27,609 nucleotides of DNA, from contig WELB01000279.1 of the NCBI GenBank assembly GCA_009602725.1, positions 104,087 to 131,695 of the forward strand, read 5' to 3'. Below the pieces are notes generated by a model that was given only the letters and a program-made list of their open reading frames with translations, had not been told where the DNA came from and ran no database searches. A program made the position numbers and the translations under genes. Shown piece after piece: positions 8,386-18,568 of the stretch (within the stretch, counting starts at the first letter, position 1; each line of letters begins with the position of its first letter). Source of the stretch: Spirogloea muscicola. Its lineage: Eukaryota; Streptophyta; Zygnematophyceae; Spirogloeales; Spirogloeaceae.

Positions 8386-11300
8386 CTACCAGGAGTCACT
8401 ATCTTCAAGGGAGTGTAAATTTGGGATACTGGGAGGCGGAGCCAAGGCAGACACACCACTCTTATCAGGCTGCACAAATCAACACATATCTTATTCGTAT
8501 ATTAATTGCACTGACTCGCCGTAGTGAAGCTGCGCAAGTATGAAGCAGCCACTAGGAGACTTGTGCATTGAAGGAACTTGTCAACTCGTGGGAAAAAAAA
8601 CAAGTGCATTGCAGTAAGGGATATTCACAATCTGCAGGTCGCGAAAAGCGAAAGAGTAGGTCCAAGGACACACCGGTAGCATCGAGAGTGCAATTTCAAG
8701 GGTGGTCAAGACATCGCCCATGGCGGGTCGTTTGGAGCTGTCATGGCGAACACACTTCCCTGCCAATTCCCCCACCTTTTCCACAGACGCCCACTCATAC
8801 TGCCCTTGCATATTTGGATCTATTACTTTGTACAGTGTCCCCTCGCCTAAGTGGTGCAGAGCCTGTGCATCAAATGACAGATACACATAATGAGATTGTT
8901 CATCCTCCTGTGCAATGCTAGCACAGTCACTGTCACAAGAGAATGGCATTCCGTGCAACTCGTACGAAAGCGTTCCATTACTCACCCACTCAACAAGTAT
9001 GAGCTCGTCGGAAGCAATTTCAGAGTCTATGGGGCTCCTTCCACACAGTACTTCTAGGAGCACCACTCCAAAGCTGTAGACATCTGACTTTGTTGTGAGC
9101 TGCAACCTGCAGATCAGAGACGTTGACCACGTCAGGCCTTTACATCAAGCTGCAGTCACACAATTGTGCACTGCTATATACAACAGTGATTTGGTTGATT
9201 GTACTTGCATGAGCCAGCACTTACTTGCGGAAGTACTCCGGGTCCAAGTAGCCAATGCTACCCTTCACAGTGGTACTGACCTGTAACAGTGCAGTGGAGT
9301 TTAGATGACGTCGTTATTTGTGAAAGTGGATGCGTAACGATGTGTCATGCTGAGGACCTGCTCATGTGGACTTCCCATGCAAGTAGATAGCTGCATAGAT
9401 TAATGCCACCTAAGATGAGCACCATGTAGGCTCTTACATGCGACTTGTCCAGATCAGGGCCTAGTCGTGAAAGGCCAAAGTCTGAGACTTTGGCCACGAA
9501 GTGTTCATCAAGAAGAATATTCGTGCTCTGTGGAAGAACGACTCTCTAGTAATCAGTATGGACGAGGGTCCAAAACCCTAAGTCCCAACATGTGCACAGA
9601 CTAACAGAAAGCAAGAACCTGCTGGTGAGTTGACTACTTAATGGCTGTAAGTCGACCTCATTTGCAGGGTTGGCGACGTGGAGTTAAGGTTGACTGTTAC
9701 ACACTTGACTTGGCTGCAACTACACCTCATTTGCAGGATTGACAATGTGGGACTGTGGTACAATAGTAACACCCTTGACGTGCAAAATTCAAGTTGCTGA
9801 TGCAACAGGTTAAGATTACCTTGACATCTCTGTGAATGACACTGTGTGTAGCCCCGTTATGTAGATAGTTGAGGCCGCTGCAAGCGCCAACGCAGATCTC
9901 TAGTCGCTGCCTCCAAGTGAGCACCTTTCTGGTGTCCAACTCCTTCCCTGCTCCATTACAAGATTGTGAGATCTGTTCTTGAGCATCACAGACCCTTTGT
10001 GCAAGGCCGGAGGTGATTGAGGTATGCAAAGCAAGCTGTAATTTGAAAGGCTCACCGTAGAGGTGACTTCTGAGTGTGCCATTTGGCATGAAGTCATAGA
10101 CAAGGAGCATCTCCTGCCGCTCATCACAGTAGCCGATGAGAGACACTAGGTGCCTATGCCTGAGCTGGCTGAGCAGAAGGATCTCCGTTTCAAACTCCTT
10201 GATACCTTGCACGCAGTTTGGTACACCCCTCTTAATGGCCACCTCAGGGCCATCAGGTAGTACACCCTGCATCATTAAGCCAAGGCATTTACTCAGCATA
10301 TGTCTGTGATCATGCTTCTGGAACAGGACTTGAGCACTGGAAAAGTCACACAAGTATCCTGTTCAAGATACAGCACAGAAGGGTAATAGTATTGTGACAT
10401 CATGATTCTAAGTACATCCAGCTTGCTATACTACTCATTTCCACTTGCAATACCTTATAAACCTTGCCAAAACCTCCTTCTCCAATCAGCAGATTGTCAG
10501 CGAAGTTGTTTGTTGCATTCTTCAGTTCCTGCAAGCGGAATCTTCTTCCTAGAGCCTCCTTCTTTGAAATACCTGATTGCAGGTAGCAAATATCAGTGCA
10601 AGCAGATCAACATTTGCACCAATCTATGTAGTTGTTCAAAAGGCTGCTAGTGTGGCTGAAGGAAAATATCGGATCCTCCTCTTATCCCACCTGCTTGCTT
10701 GGGCCTTGGTGTTGGAGACTCGTTCCCATTGATGGCAACTCTTTTCCGCTTCACCAAGAATATATATATGATGCTTGCGAGGATGAGGAGGGCAGCAATG
10801 CCACCTACAGCGCCCCCCACTACCGGTGCAATGCTTGAGCTGCTCTTCTTCTTGCCTGTTTTTCAGTCAGTAACGAAACAGGATAAGAAGAAGAGCCTCC
10901 ACGTGTACGTGAACGTCTCTCAGACTCACCTTGATAATGCTTAATGTGCAATTTAACTGTGACGTGCTCTTCCTCAACAGAGCACTGTATCTGGACAGTA
11001 ATGTAATGGCTCTAAGTTGTATGGCTTCAGTACAACTTGACTATATGAGGGGGCCGCTCTTCAATGAATACCAGATGTTGGGGGGACTTGTGCAGGGGAT
11101 GCAACTGGGCTTGTTGCTGGAGATGCTGCTCCTGTCATACCATGAAGCAGATATTGAATCTGTAAGCACTGTGGTATACTTGTATGCATGTGGTCTCTTG
11201 AACACTTGCAAGCACTGGCTTGATCTAAGGCCCTCTCATTGTCTTTATGCACTCTGAGGCTGTCCTTCTCTTGCTAAATTACAAACTCGTGCTAGGCAAG

Positions 11301-14300
11301 GTGTCTCAAATGAGAATCTAACAAATTCGACATTGATTGACTGTTGAGCAGGGTGTGTCCTCTTGCAGTGCAGATTATTTGCCTGACCAGTCCTTTATGC
11401 TTACTCGTATAATAAGTACAAAGTGGTAGGGTGCCTAGGCTGCGTTGTACAGGTTCTATGACTGGGGAAGAGACAAGGATGTCTGCGGCAAGAGTGAGAG
11501 GGAGGTAGTCTTACCTGGAGGCTGTATAGGAGGACTATGGGGAGGAGGTGGAGAAAACTGTGGTGAGACAGAAGAGCCTGCTCTTGCCCCACGAGCAGGT
11601 CATTAGACGATTGTCAGCAACAAATGACCACAGGATACCTACGAGGCAGATCCTACATCTGCAGAAGAACCTGCAGAAGCAGACCTTATCAGAGCTGCTT
11701 GTGCGTCTACTGGACCTCTAAAAAGCTCAAGCTATTAAGCTTAGAAACATAACTCATAAAATCTTGCCGCTTCTGCAGTTAAGACTTACCCAGGCTCTGG
11801 TAAAAACGGTCTATCCCACTCAGGTCTCTTGTTCCCATCTTAAAAATCTCCACGCCAGCAATTTCCACATCCATCACCTGAAGTATGGTAAGCGGGTCCA
11901 CTAAAGTTTATCATCAAAAAGGGCACAAGTGCTTGTGCATTTTCCAAAGATCATCATCCTTGCCATTACATACCTCTGGAATGATAGAACAGTTGTTAGC
12001 AGTTGAGATGGTCTGAAAACTGCTCACCTTGCTCTTGGCACCGACAATGAGGCTGATGTTGAGCGTCGCTTGAGCAGGCAAGAGGCTCACTACGAAGTCC
12101 CTAACTTGGACACCATATATGGGCGTTTTGATTATTTGACGTTCTGCATCTACTTTGTACACATACTGATTTGTAACCTACAACAAAAACACCCATTGCT
12201 ATGTCAGACATACGGCAATGCTGTACAAAGACTTCAGAAGATAGTTTCTTGCAGAACGTGCTCATTCCAGCAAGATTCTCTAACATATACGTGATCACCT
12301 CTGCTTCACAGCACACTCTCATGAACAACAGACTTGAAGCCACAATGTCATTACCATAAGTACTGAGTCTGAGAGAGGAAAGCTCATAATATGCACGGAC
12401 ATTGAGTCAGGCCTGCTTACGGTGTCTACAACCACATCATTGATGCTTAGGTCGAATTCATTGTCTTCGTACTGAGAGAAGATTAGTCGGATTACATAGA
12501 TGCCCCCAGCCTGTACGGGGAAGGCATAAGTCAAGTTTGTCACTGATGATACTCGCAGCTCACGAGTATCTTGTGTTACAAGTCTGCATACAGATGCAAA
12601 CAGGTCAGAGACATCAGTCCAGCCTTTCTTGCAAATGTGCAAGATTGACAGTATGCTGTATGCCTGGACTATTGCTCAACTTGTTGACACGAAGCTTTCA
12701 TTTTACCGAATGTGTTGTACCAGGAGACTTACGTAGGAATATAGTAAAGGGCAGTTGCATTGACGTTGTTCACTAGTGGACCTCCTCCAGGCCTTGTTGC
12801 ATCCAAATGATGATGCTGGCTAGAGGTCATTGTGTAATTACCATCAGTGTCCAGCCAAGTCCGTGAGAACGGATCTGTCAAGGCATATACAATTGGGCCG
12901 CCACAATTGAAGCGGTATACCATCCTTAGATTCTGCACATACAGTAACATTTCACAGTCAGTGCACCAATGCATCACCAGTGTTTCTCTGACAAGACAGA
13001 TGTCTTTTCAAAATCCTGCCAGTCGCTTAAGGCAAATGGCCAACAAGTTTACACTCCGCTTGGCAATCATACGCAAGATCTTGCAAGGCAAAATTCAAGT
13101 ATCTCCATGTGATAGGGTAGCATCTAATGTGCCCGTTGCAGCTGACCTTCCCATGGACCGCATCTGTTCGATTTACTGAGACACCTGAAGTAGTCACAGC
13201 TCGTGGATTCACATCATAGAGATCATCTTGTGCTGAGACAACTTCTATGGCACTGATGATGGCAAACGTGTCTGGATATGGATTGAACGTGATGATCAAG
13301 GGCTGCCCTGGGTCATTTAAATTTGGAATGAGGAACTCCTCCACTACTGCTGTGTAAAGTCCACTGCCAGGGAACTGCAAGGAAGAGATGATGAGAAGGG
13401 GGCTCAGTGAAGGTGAAGGCGCTCCAACATTGACCTGCCACCTTCAACCTTTAAGAATAACTCTGTTCACTACACAAGCTCTTGCTGCTTGAGGTTGTAA
13501 CTCAGTAACGGTAGCACTGTAGTGAGCTATGACAATATATCACACCACTTGAGGCAGCAACAGCTATTCCCGTTCTCTGGCTTAGAGTGATTAGGAATTG
13601 ACGCATATGGACGAGCCTCCCATGCTTGACTGATCATGCACCTGATTCGCAGCTTCTTGCGTCACGTTGTAGTTAGCAAGCAGCACCACTGTTTGTACTG
13701 CGCCACTTGCAGTCACGTTAAATATGGGGTCCAGACCCAGTAGATTGAGCTGGAATTCGGCCGGAGCCAATGTTGCAAAGTGCAATCGCACGAAGTGCGC
13801 TCCACTGCTCTTGACATTGATTGTGTACTGCAGTCGAACGCCATAGCATATCGGTATTACGAACCAGCAACAGATAGAACGTCTCCATGCCGCCAACTAA
13901 CAGTTGCGAAACATGTCCGTAAAGTCTAAGTACGACGATCAGGCATATACAGGGAGCTATATGATCTGCACGATGGCTATCTGAAAGTAGACAAAGGCCA
14001 ACTACAGATGATACTAAAGTAGGAGCTTGAATCAGCCACAGTACTCATACACTTTGAAAGCAGTGCACAACAGGGACCTGATACTCACTGCAAGACTTGC
14101 TGGGAATCTGCTATATCTGGCATTCTGATAGAGCTGGGCCCCCGCATAAGCCACATTGAGGATGGGCAATGTTGTGCTCAGTTGACCTTCAGCTTTTATT
14201 GTCAGATTGTCCGTGGCTGAGATGCTGTCGTCGCCTAACCAAGCCCGGGAATATGGAGGCACGTCTTGGAAAGGAGTGCCTCCACAATTGATGAGCACAT

Positions 14301-14777
14301 TGTCTGGCTTACCATACATCGCAAGTTCACAGCAACAGCCATGCATCACTATTTGAATGTCAAGAGCATGCAATTTGAGGAGGTTCAAGCTGATCTCCGA
14401 CATCTGAGAGTCGACTTCACCAATTTCAACGAGAAGCAGCAGTAAGACATCTGATGTATGAGCCGCTGAATTGCCAAACCGAACACATTGGCCCAGCCTC
14501 GGCTGTGCCCATATTCTGCCAGGAGCAGGCCAAAGTATGGCGGCGACTTTCTAATCTGTGCGTCGCAGCCCGCCCTGTGTGCCGCCATAAGTGGCGTTAC
14601 CGTGGCTCCCGACAGCTGCAGTCTACGCGGCCTCAGCGTAGACTGCAGCTGCAACACTGGCGAGAGCAGCGATTTCGCACCAGTCTGCGCGCTGGAGGTC
14701 GCAGCCCCGGCCGCCAGCAGCAGCAGACAGACGCCGAAGCTCGCTTGCGATCTCCGGAACCACCAAGGGCGCCGCAT
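8386..14777 (-). CDS. CrRLK1L (malectin-like) receptor kinase
   Basis: Plasma-membrane receptor kinase of the FERONIA/THESEUS type; land-plant members sense cell-wall state and RALF peptides. My model has 20 exons (minus): 14681-14777, 14089-14303, 13642-13827, 13147-13374, 12733-12932, 12421-12583, 12317-12382, 12028-12165, 11790-11877, 11643-11715, 11515-11582, 10691-10855, 10454-10572, 10056-10266, 9820-9947, 9438-9527, 9225-9280, 8986-9106, 8674-8862, 8386-8469. All phases agree, giving 894 residues, normal for the family. Residues 1-30 are a signal peptide ([17 protein letters not shown]). The malectin-like region starts DNVLINCGG, has SAIEVVSA mid-way, restarts VYRFNCGGP and ends AGVEIFKM. 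A Pro-rich stalk ([13 protein letters not shown]) precedes the membrane span at about 519-542. Kinase motifs are intact: [10 protein letters not shown] 593-602, VAIK lysine 614, HRDVK 711-715, DFG 731-733, [17 protein letters not shown] and RPAMGDVL. It is predicted active. The least certain exons are 12317-12382 and 11515-11582 (weak acceptors) and the last one. Confidence 0.9.
14613..14651. repeat. Perfect 16-bp inverted repeat, 7-nt loop
   Basis: CAGCTGCAGTCTACGC (14613-14628), loop GGCCTCA, then GCGTAGACTGCAGCTG (14636-14651), with no mismatch. It falls in the first intron of the CrRLK1L gene, about 30 nt after the 5' splice site on the minus strand. It could fold in the pre-mRNA or extrude as a cruciform. 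It is too short for a typical plant microRNA precursor. Confidence 0.9.
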
Positions 14778-15360
14778 GGCGGGCCGGCGCCGGCAGCTCC
14801 CTGTGCCGAGCCGCCGCGGCCGGCGGCAAGCCCGCTTCCCGCCCCGCGTCTCGCCCCCTCGGTCGCCACAAAGGCCGCAGACGTCGCCACTTCCGTGCGC
14901 GGCGACCTGCGGCGGCGTCGGCGCAGGGAATTGCGACGGCGACGGCGGCAGGGGCGGCGACGTCGGCGGCGGCGGCGGCCGCGGCGGCGGGTTTGGTGAT
15001 GGCCTTGGCGCTCCCGGGAAGGCCGGGACGCCTGATCAGCGGGCGCGCCGCCAAGTTTGGGCCCGCTGCCAGAGCTGGCGGAGCCCCGCCGGAGCTGCCC
15101 GGGAAGTGGGGCGCCCCGCACCGGTGCCGCCAGAAGTGGCGGCACCGCCAGCTCGGGCGGGGCCCTGGCTCTGTGGTGCGCGCCTGGGTGGGCGCCCCCT
15201 GAGCAGTCTGGTGCCAGCCATTCCCCACCGCCGTCCCCTCTGTTCCCGGTAATTTCTCGCTGAGCTCCGTCTACATCCGCGGGCACCAGTTGCCCGGGGC
15301 AGCGGGGAGCCCACATCAGTGATGCGATAACTTCTCGATAGCATTCCCCGCTAAGAGGCC
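14778..15360. other. GC-rich upstream region of the CrRLK1L gene
   Basis: Presumed promoter and 5' UTR of the receptor kinase (minus). GGC/GAC repeats occupy about 14911-14992. Long open frames on both strands (Arg-, Ala- or Gly-rich) come from base composition and match nothing I know. Confidence 0.4.
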
Positions 15361-15367
15361 GGCGAGT

Positions 15368-15476
15368 GCTGCCGGCGAGCGGTCGGAGCTTGTCGCAGGC
15401 CGGGGGAGGCGTCATCCCCGCCGCCCCGTAGTCCCCTTCAGCGACGTGGCGCGGTGTTCGAATCCTGCCGGCAGCA
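15368..15476 (+). tRNA. tRNA-like sequence, probably a remnant
   Basis: GCTGCCGG near 15369 pairs with CCGGCAGC at 15468-15475 as in an acceptor stem, and TGCTGCCGGC/GCCGGCAGCA is a perfect 10-bp inverted repeat. GCGAGCGGTCGGAGC resembles a D-arm (A box) of a long-variable-arm tRNA. GTTCGAATCC is a near-perfect B box. Against a working gene: the T-stem pairs poorly (GCGGTG against CCTGC) and I find no clean 7-nt anticodon loop. It may be a decayed tRNA or the head of a tRNA-derived SINE. Confidence 0.3.
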
Positions 15477-15659
15477 GACGTTCTCCTCTCTCTCTTCGTA
15501 AGCCGATTTTTTAATATCAGCAGCCGCTTGACTCTTTTTCGTAAGTCTTTCCCGCAGTTCTAGTCGCCTCGTTATTTATAGCATCCTGGCTACCCGCTGT
15601 GGGTAAGCCGCTGTTGGCACCATCTCAATGCCTAGCCCCAGCTATATCCTAGTAGTCGG

Positions 15660-15861
15660 GAGGTTTCGTCTGTCCAATGGTAACAAGAAAGTGGCCACTT
15701 ATTGAAGAAGGGCTCGCCCATTGAGAATATGGGCTGGAACAGCCAGCCCAAAAAAGAATGAACAGAGTACAAGAAGAGGGGGGGGGAAGCCAGGCGAAGC
15801 CCTAGGGCGAAGCAGCAGAAATGACAAGCACACAAGAAAAAACAAAGCAGCTACTAACCAC
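15660..15861 (-). mobile_element. 3' UTR of the LINE copy at 15.9-17.5 kb
   Basis: On the minus strand it follows the ORF stop and contains GTTCATTCTTTTTT, the hairpin GGGCTGGCTGTTCCAGCCC (15731-15749) and then AATGGGCGAGCCCTTCTTCAATA. The same order appears after the stops at 18176 (-) and 19639 (+). Similarity between the copies ends just after CTTCTTCAATA, which probably marks the element's 3' end (near 15700). Confidence 0.65.
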
Positions 15862-17517
15862 TCAGTAACCCCTGCTAAGCAGGCGCAGGTCGGAGAGGCT
15901 ATGCTCCTGGAAGTATGTCCCCTGGCCAGAGCCAGAGGCAGCAGCAAGGGCTCGGCCAGCACGCAGGTGCAGCGCACGGGCCATGGACCTCTGCAGCGAG
16001 ACGGCCAGGCGCATGCGATACACCTGGGCCAACGACCCGGCGGCGGGGAAGTCCACCGGCTCCCCATGGAAGCGGCGGGCAACGGCGTGACGAGCAAGTT
16101 GGTGGAGCAGTTCGAGCCACCGAGCACCCAACGCCCCATGGGTGTCGATAGCCAGAGGGAAGAACGCGTCGGCTGGCGGATGGTTGGCGTACTTGGTCAC
16201 CTTTGCGCGAGCGGCGCCTTCGACCGCATACCCAGCCTGGGTGGCACACTGGACTGGGTGGGAGCGGTCGAAGGCGTCGGTGGTCACCACGTCCAGGAGA
16301 AGACGTGGCCCGCCGGCCTGTGGGGTGGCCACCAGGTCGACTCGCCGGCCGTGGACACCGTCGGCCCTCTCCTGTAGCGGCATGACGCCGGAGTGCTCCG
16401 CAGCCACCGAGAAGCCCGCCTCCGCCAGGATGCCATGCATGGCATCGCGGAGGCGGTCGTGGGCCGCCGTCCGCTCGCCGCCGTGAGCGCAGCGCAGGAC
16501 GTGGGCGGCTAGCTCCCCAGACTCGGCCCCTCGCTCGCCGCATGCACATTGTCGCACGCCCTGGAGACAAGGAGGCGGCAAGCCCAGGAGCCTGTGGACT
16601 GCAGTACGGAAGACCTCATCGGGAAGCGTGAGGGCGTCGGTGAGGGGGAGGGCCTGAAGCCACGCCGCTGCTCCCGGGGACGAGGCAGAGAGGAGTCACG
16701 CGCGCCCGCGCTGGTCGGCCTCAGGGAGCTGCAGTACGACGGTGGTGTAGGCGGCTTTGTCGACGACGGCCGCGAAGCGCGCTTGGACGCGCAGGTCAGC
16801 GGTGTGCGCGAGGTGCGCAAACGAGACCGCCTGGCCTGCCATGTCGGGGTGTGCCGCGAGCAGCTCCTGGTGGGCGGTGCTAAGCGCCACTTGGAACGGC
16901 AGCGCGCCCTTGTCCACCTCCACCACCGCCTGCTCCAGTGCACGCCGGCCATGGACCAAGAAGCGCTGCGCCACGGAGGCGGCAGTCTGTGCCCAGCTGC
17001 CGAGGTATGCCGCCCGGCATGTGCGGACGAGCGGGCGCAGGCCGAGGCCGCCGTGGCTGATGGGTAGCGCCGCCTGGTGGAGAGCTGCTGACGACGGGAC
17101 GAAGCCCGGGTGGCGGACCAGGGCCGCCAAGCTCGCCCCCATGCCCGCGTCGAACGCCTCGTACGCTGCCAATGCCCCTGGGGACGGCGGGGTGGCCCGC
17201 GTCAGGTACTGGGGCCGCTGCCCTATGGCCTTGGTCAGCATGGCCAAGGACAGCTGCATATCCTCCAGCTCGGGGAGTCGGGCCGCGGGCAGAAGGTGCT
17301 CCTCGAGGCGGGCTCGCAGCTGCCCCTCCACGAAGGCCGGCGTGCCGATGGGGACGCCCAAGAGGGTGAAGCCATCCGCCGGAGTCCGGCATCCGGGGGG
17401 CAGCGCCAGGGTGGGTGGAATAACGCCAGGGGACCAAGCCGCGCACTTCGCCGCCCGAATGGACAGGCCGAGGGAGGCCAGCTGCTGCTCGAAGGGGGGC
17501 CACCGGACACTTCGTAT
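15862..17517 (-). pseudogene. 5'-truncated LINE ORF: RT C-terminus plus endonuclease
   Basis: About 552 codons in a single minus frame, interrupted once by TGA at 16696-16698 (codon 274). The start (FEQQLASLGLSI, then AAKCAAWSP and DGFTLLGVPIG) matches the region just after the catalytic motif of LINE reverse transcriptases; the YxDD part is missing, and sequence before about 17517 belongs to other repeats. Next comes an alpha-helical region (SHGGLGLRPLVRTCRAAYLG), then a CCHC-like knuckle (CACGERG...HVLRC). A PD-(D/E)XK-type pattern follows (RRVDLVATP...RLLLDVVTTDAF, two aspartates separated by 14 residues), as in restriction-like-endonuclease LINEs. The C-terminus is YRMRLAVSLQRS, RAGRALAAASG and LRLLSRGY-stop. 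TGA follows GCG, so one C-to-T change at a CpG (CGA to TGA) would explain it. Otherwise the frame is clean, which suggests a fairly recent loss. Confidence 0.8.
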
Positions 17518-17555
17518 TGTAATGGGCCAGACCCATGGCGGACAGGGTACCCCGC
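17516..17555 (-). repeat. Conserved flank block shared with 19130-19172
   Basis: On the minus strand CTGCGGGGTACCCTGTCCGCC followed by ATGGGTCTGGCCCATTAC matches, with few changes, the + strand at 19131-19172. In both places it directly follows the TG...CA module, except that here a LINE 3'-UTR fragment separates them. Confidence 0.55.
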
Positions 17556-17557
17556 AG

Positions 17558-17643
17558 GTTGCACTCAGGCTCCCTCAGACCTTGTCCATTCCTTTGGGCT
17601 GGCCTTTCCCAGCACCAGTCAATCTGGCCGCGCTTCTTCTTGT
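17558..17643 (+). mobile_element. LINE 3'-UTR fragment inserted in another repeat
   Basis: Contains CAGACCTTGTCCATTCCTTT, the hairpin GGGCTGGCCTTTCCCAGC (17596-17613) and CCAGTCAATCTGGCCGCGC. The second copy of the surrounding repeat at 18.98-19.17 kb lacks this segment. It is therefore a candidate empty site. GTTG occurs at both ends and could be a target-site duplication. Confidence 0.6.
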
Positions 17644-17644
17644 T

Positions 17645-17723
17645 GTAACCCGTCCGGTTCCCGATTGCCTCTTACATCATCTGCTAACGTCTCTCCTAAC
17701 TATGGGTTAGCCTATCCGTTACA
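17645..17723 (-). repeat. 79-bp TG...CA module, copy 1
   Basis: On the minus strand it runs TGTAACGGATAGGCTAACCC... to GGACGGGTTACA, preceded by the purine-rich GGGGGGAGCAG. TGTAAC and GTTACA are inverted termini like the TG...CA ends of an LTR, and the purine run resembles a polypurine tract. Partner copy at 19034-19129 (+). At under 100 bp it would be a very short LTR (TRIM-like) or a part of one. Confidence 0.55.
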
Positions 17724-17734
17724 CTGCTCCCCCC

Positions 17735-17843
17735 TGTGCTTGCCTTTGTACTTGGCCACACATGGCCTCCCCATCTCTTAATATACACGCATTTTCTTGC
17801 TTGGCCGGGAGTCCTTGTCGCGTCTCCAGTCTTCGTCGCATGT
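17735..17843 (-). repeat. 65-bp insert and flank shared with other repeats
   Basis: 17803-17843 (minus: GCGACGAAGACTGGAGACGC and onward) matches 18984-19020 (+). Between it and the purine tract, about 65 bp (17735-17800; + GTGCTTGCCTTTGTACTTGG...) is present here and absent from the 19-kb copy. The same segment occurs at 57-125 in the LINE tail. Confidence 0.55.
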
Positions 17844-18059
17844 AAACGGGCCCGGAGCCGGTGGCGAGGAGCCGGCCCCTGAGGAGTTGAGGTCCATGAG
17901 GGGCCTCGTCCGATGGCGGCGGAAAGGCCCGGCGGGCGAGCGACCTGATCACACGGCCCAGGCAGCCGACGGCGCCCGGAGTGCGGAGGTGGGGATAATG
18001 CAGCCTGGCTTGGCGCGTACCCCAACCCAAGATCAGAAGAAGAAAAGCGCTCGCCCATT

Positions 18060-18226
18060 GAGGATAGGGGCTGGAAAAGCCAGCCCAAAAAAGAATGAAC
18101 AGAGTACGAGAAGGGGGCCAGGGGAAGCGCTAAGAAAAACAAGCACACAAAGAAAACAAAGCAGCTACGAATCACTCAGTAACCCCTGCTAAGCAGCCGC
18201 AGATCAGAGATGCTAGGCTCCTGGAA
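18060..18226 (-). mobile_element. LINE 3'-end fragment, minus orientation
   Basis: Minus strand: S-I-S-D-L-R-L-L-S-R-G-Y and stop TGA at 18178-18176. The 3' UTR is nearly identical to that after 15862, including GTTCATTCTTTTTT, the hairpin GGGCTGGCTTTTCCAGCCC (18068-18086) and the start of the GGGCGAG block. It is a recent copy kept only for its last 12 codons. Confidence 0.75.
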
Positions 18227-18230
18227 GAAA

Positions 18231-18421
18231 GAAAGCGCGGCCAGATTAACTGGTGGCTGGGAAAGGCCAGCCCAAAGGTATGGTCTGAAGGAGCCGGAGT
18301 GCGAAGGACTAGGATAAGACATCAGCTAGGGAAGAAAGCGCGGCCAGATTGACTGGTGGCTGGGAAAGGCCAGCCCAGAGCAATGGACAAGGCCTAAAGG
18401 AGCCGGAGTGCGAGGGACCAG
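18231..18421 (-). repeat. 103-bp tandem duplication of a LINE 3' UTR
   Basis: Units start at 18231 and 18334 with GAAAGCGCGGCCAGATT. Each carries the hairpin GGCTGGGAAAGGCCAGCCC (18255-18273 and 18358-18376) and AGGAGCCGGAGTGCGA. The second unit keeps AATGGACAAGG, which is altered in the first. A third diverged hairpin (GGGCTGGCAAAGCCAACCC, 18449-18467) follows. Confidence 0.75.
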
Positions 18422-18568
18422 GGAGAAGTGCTCGCCCATAGAGAAGAGGGGCTGGCAAAGCCAACCCAAAAAGAATGGACAATGTCCAAAGCCAAAGAAA
18501 AAAGTGTCGGAAAAGGACTACACTACAAAGCACGAGACGGTGCGGAGGGAGATGCAGATGGATGCTCT

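Noticed and set aside
8863-8985. A duplicated kinase hinge (second NGTL...HG segment) in the receptor kinase C-lobe
   Set aside because: The segment lies in an in-frame intron with a strong donor (TGG|GTGAGT) and acceptor (GATGCACAG). Removing it gives the normal family sequence [12 protein letters not shown].
9948-10055. A 36-residue insertion in the kinase N-lobe
   Set aside because: Also an in-frame intron (ACG|GTGAGC to GGAGCAG). Splicing gives [16 protein letters not shown], of normal length.
14488-15252. Long + strand open frame (254 codons) opposite the CrRLK1L start
   Set aside because: It overlaps the signal-peptide exon and GGC repeats on the other strand, is Gly/Arg/Pro-rich and resembles nothing. 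GC-rich antisense frames stay open by composition.
15721-16377. + strand 218-codon frame
   Set aside because: It is antisense to the LINE ORF, whose minus frame has clear protein similarity between copies.
16757-17710. + strand 317-codon frame
   Set aside because: Antisense shadow of the GC-rich LINE reverse transcriptase region; it crosses repeat junctions.
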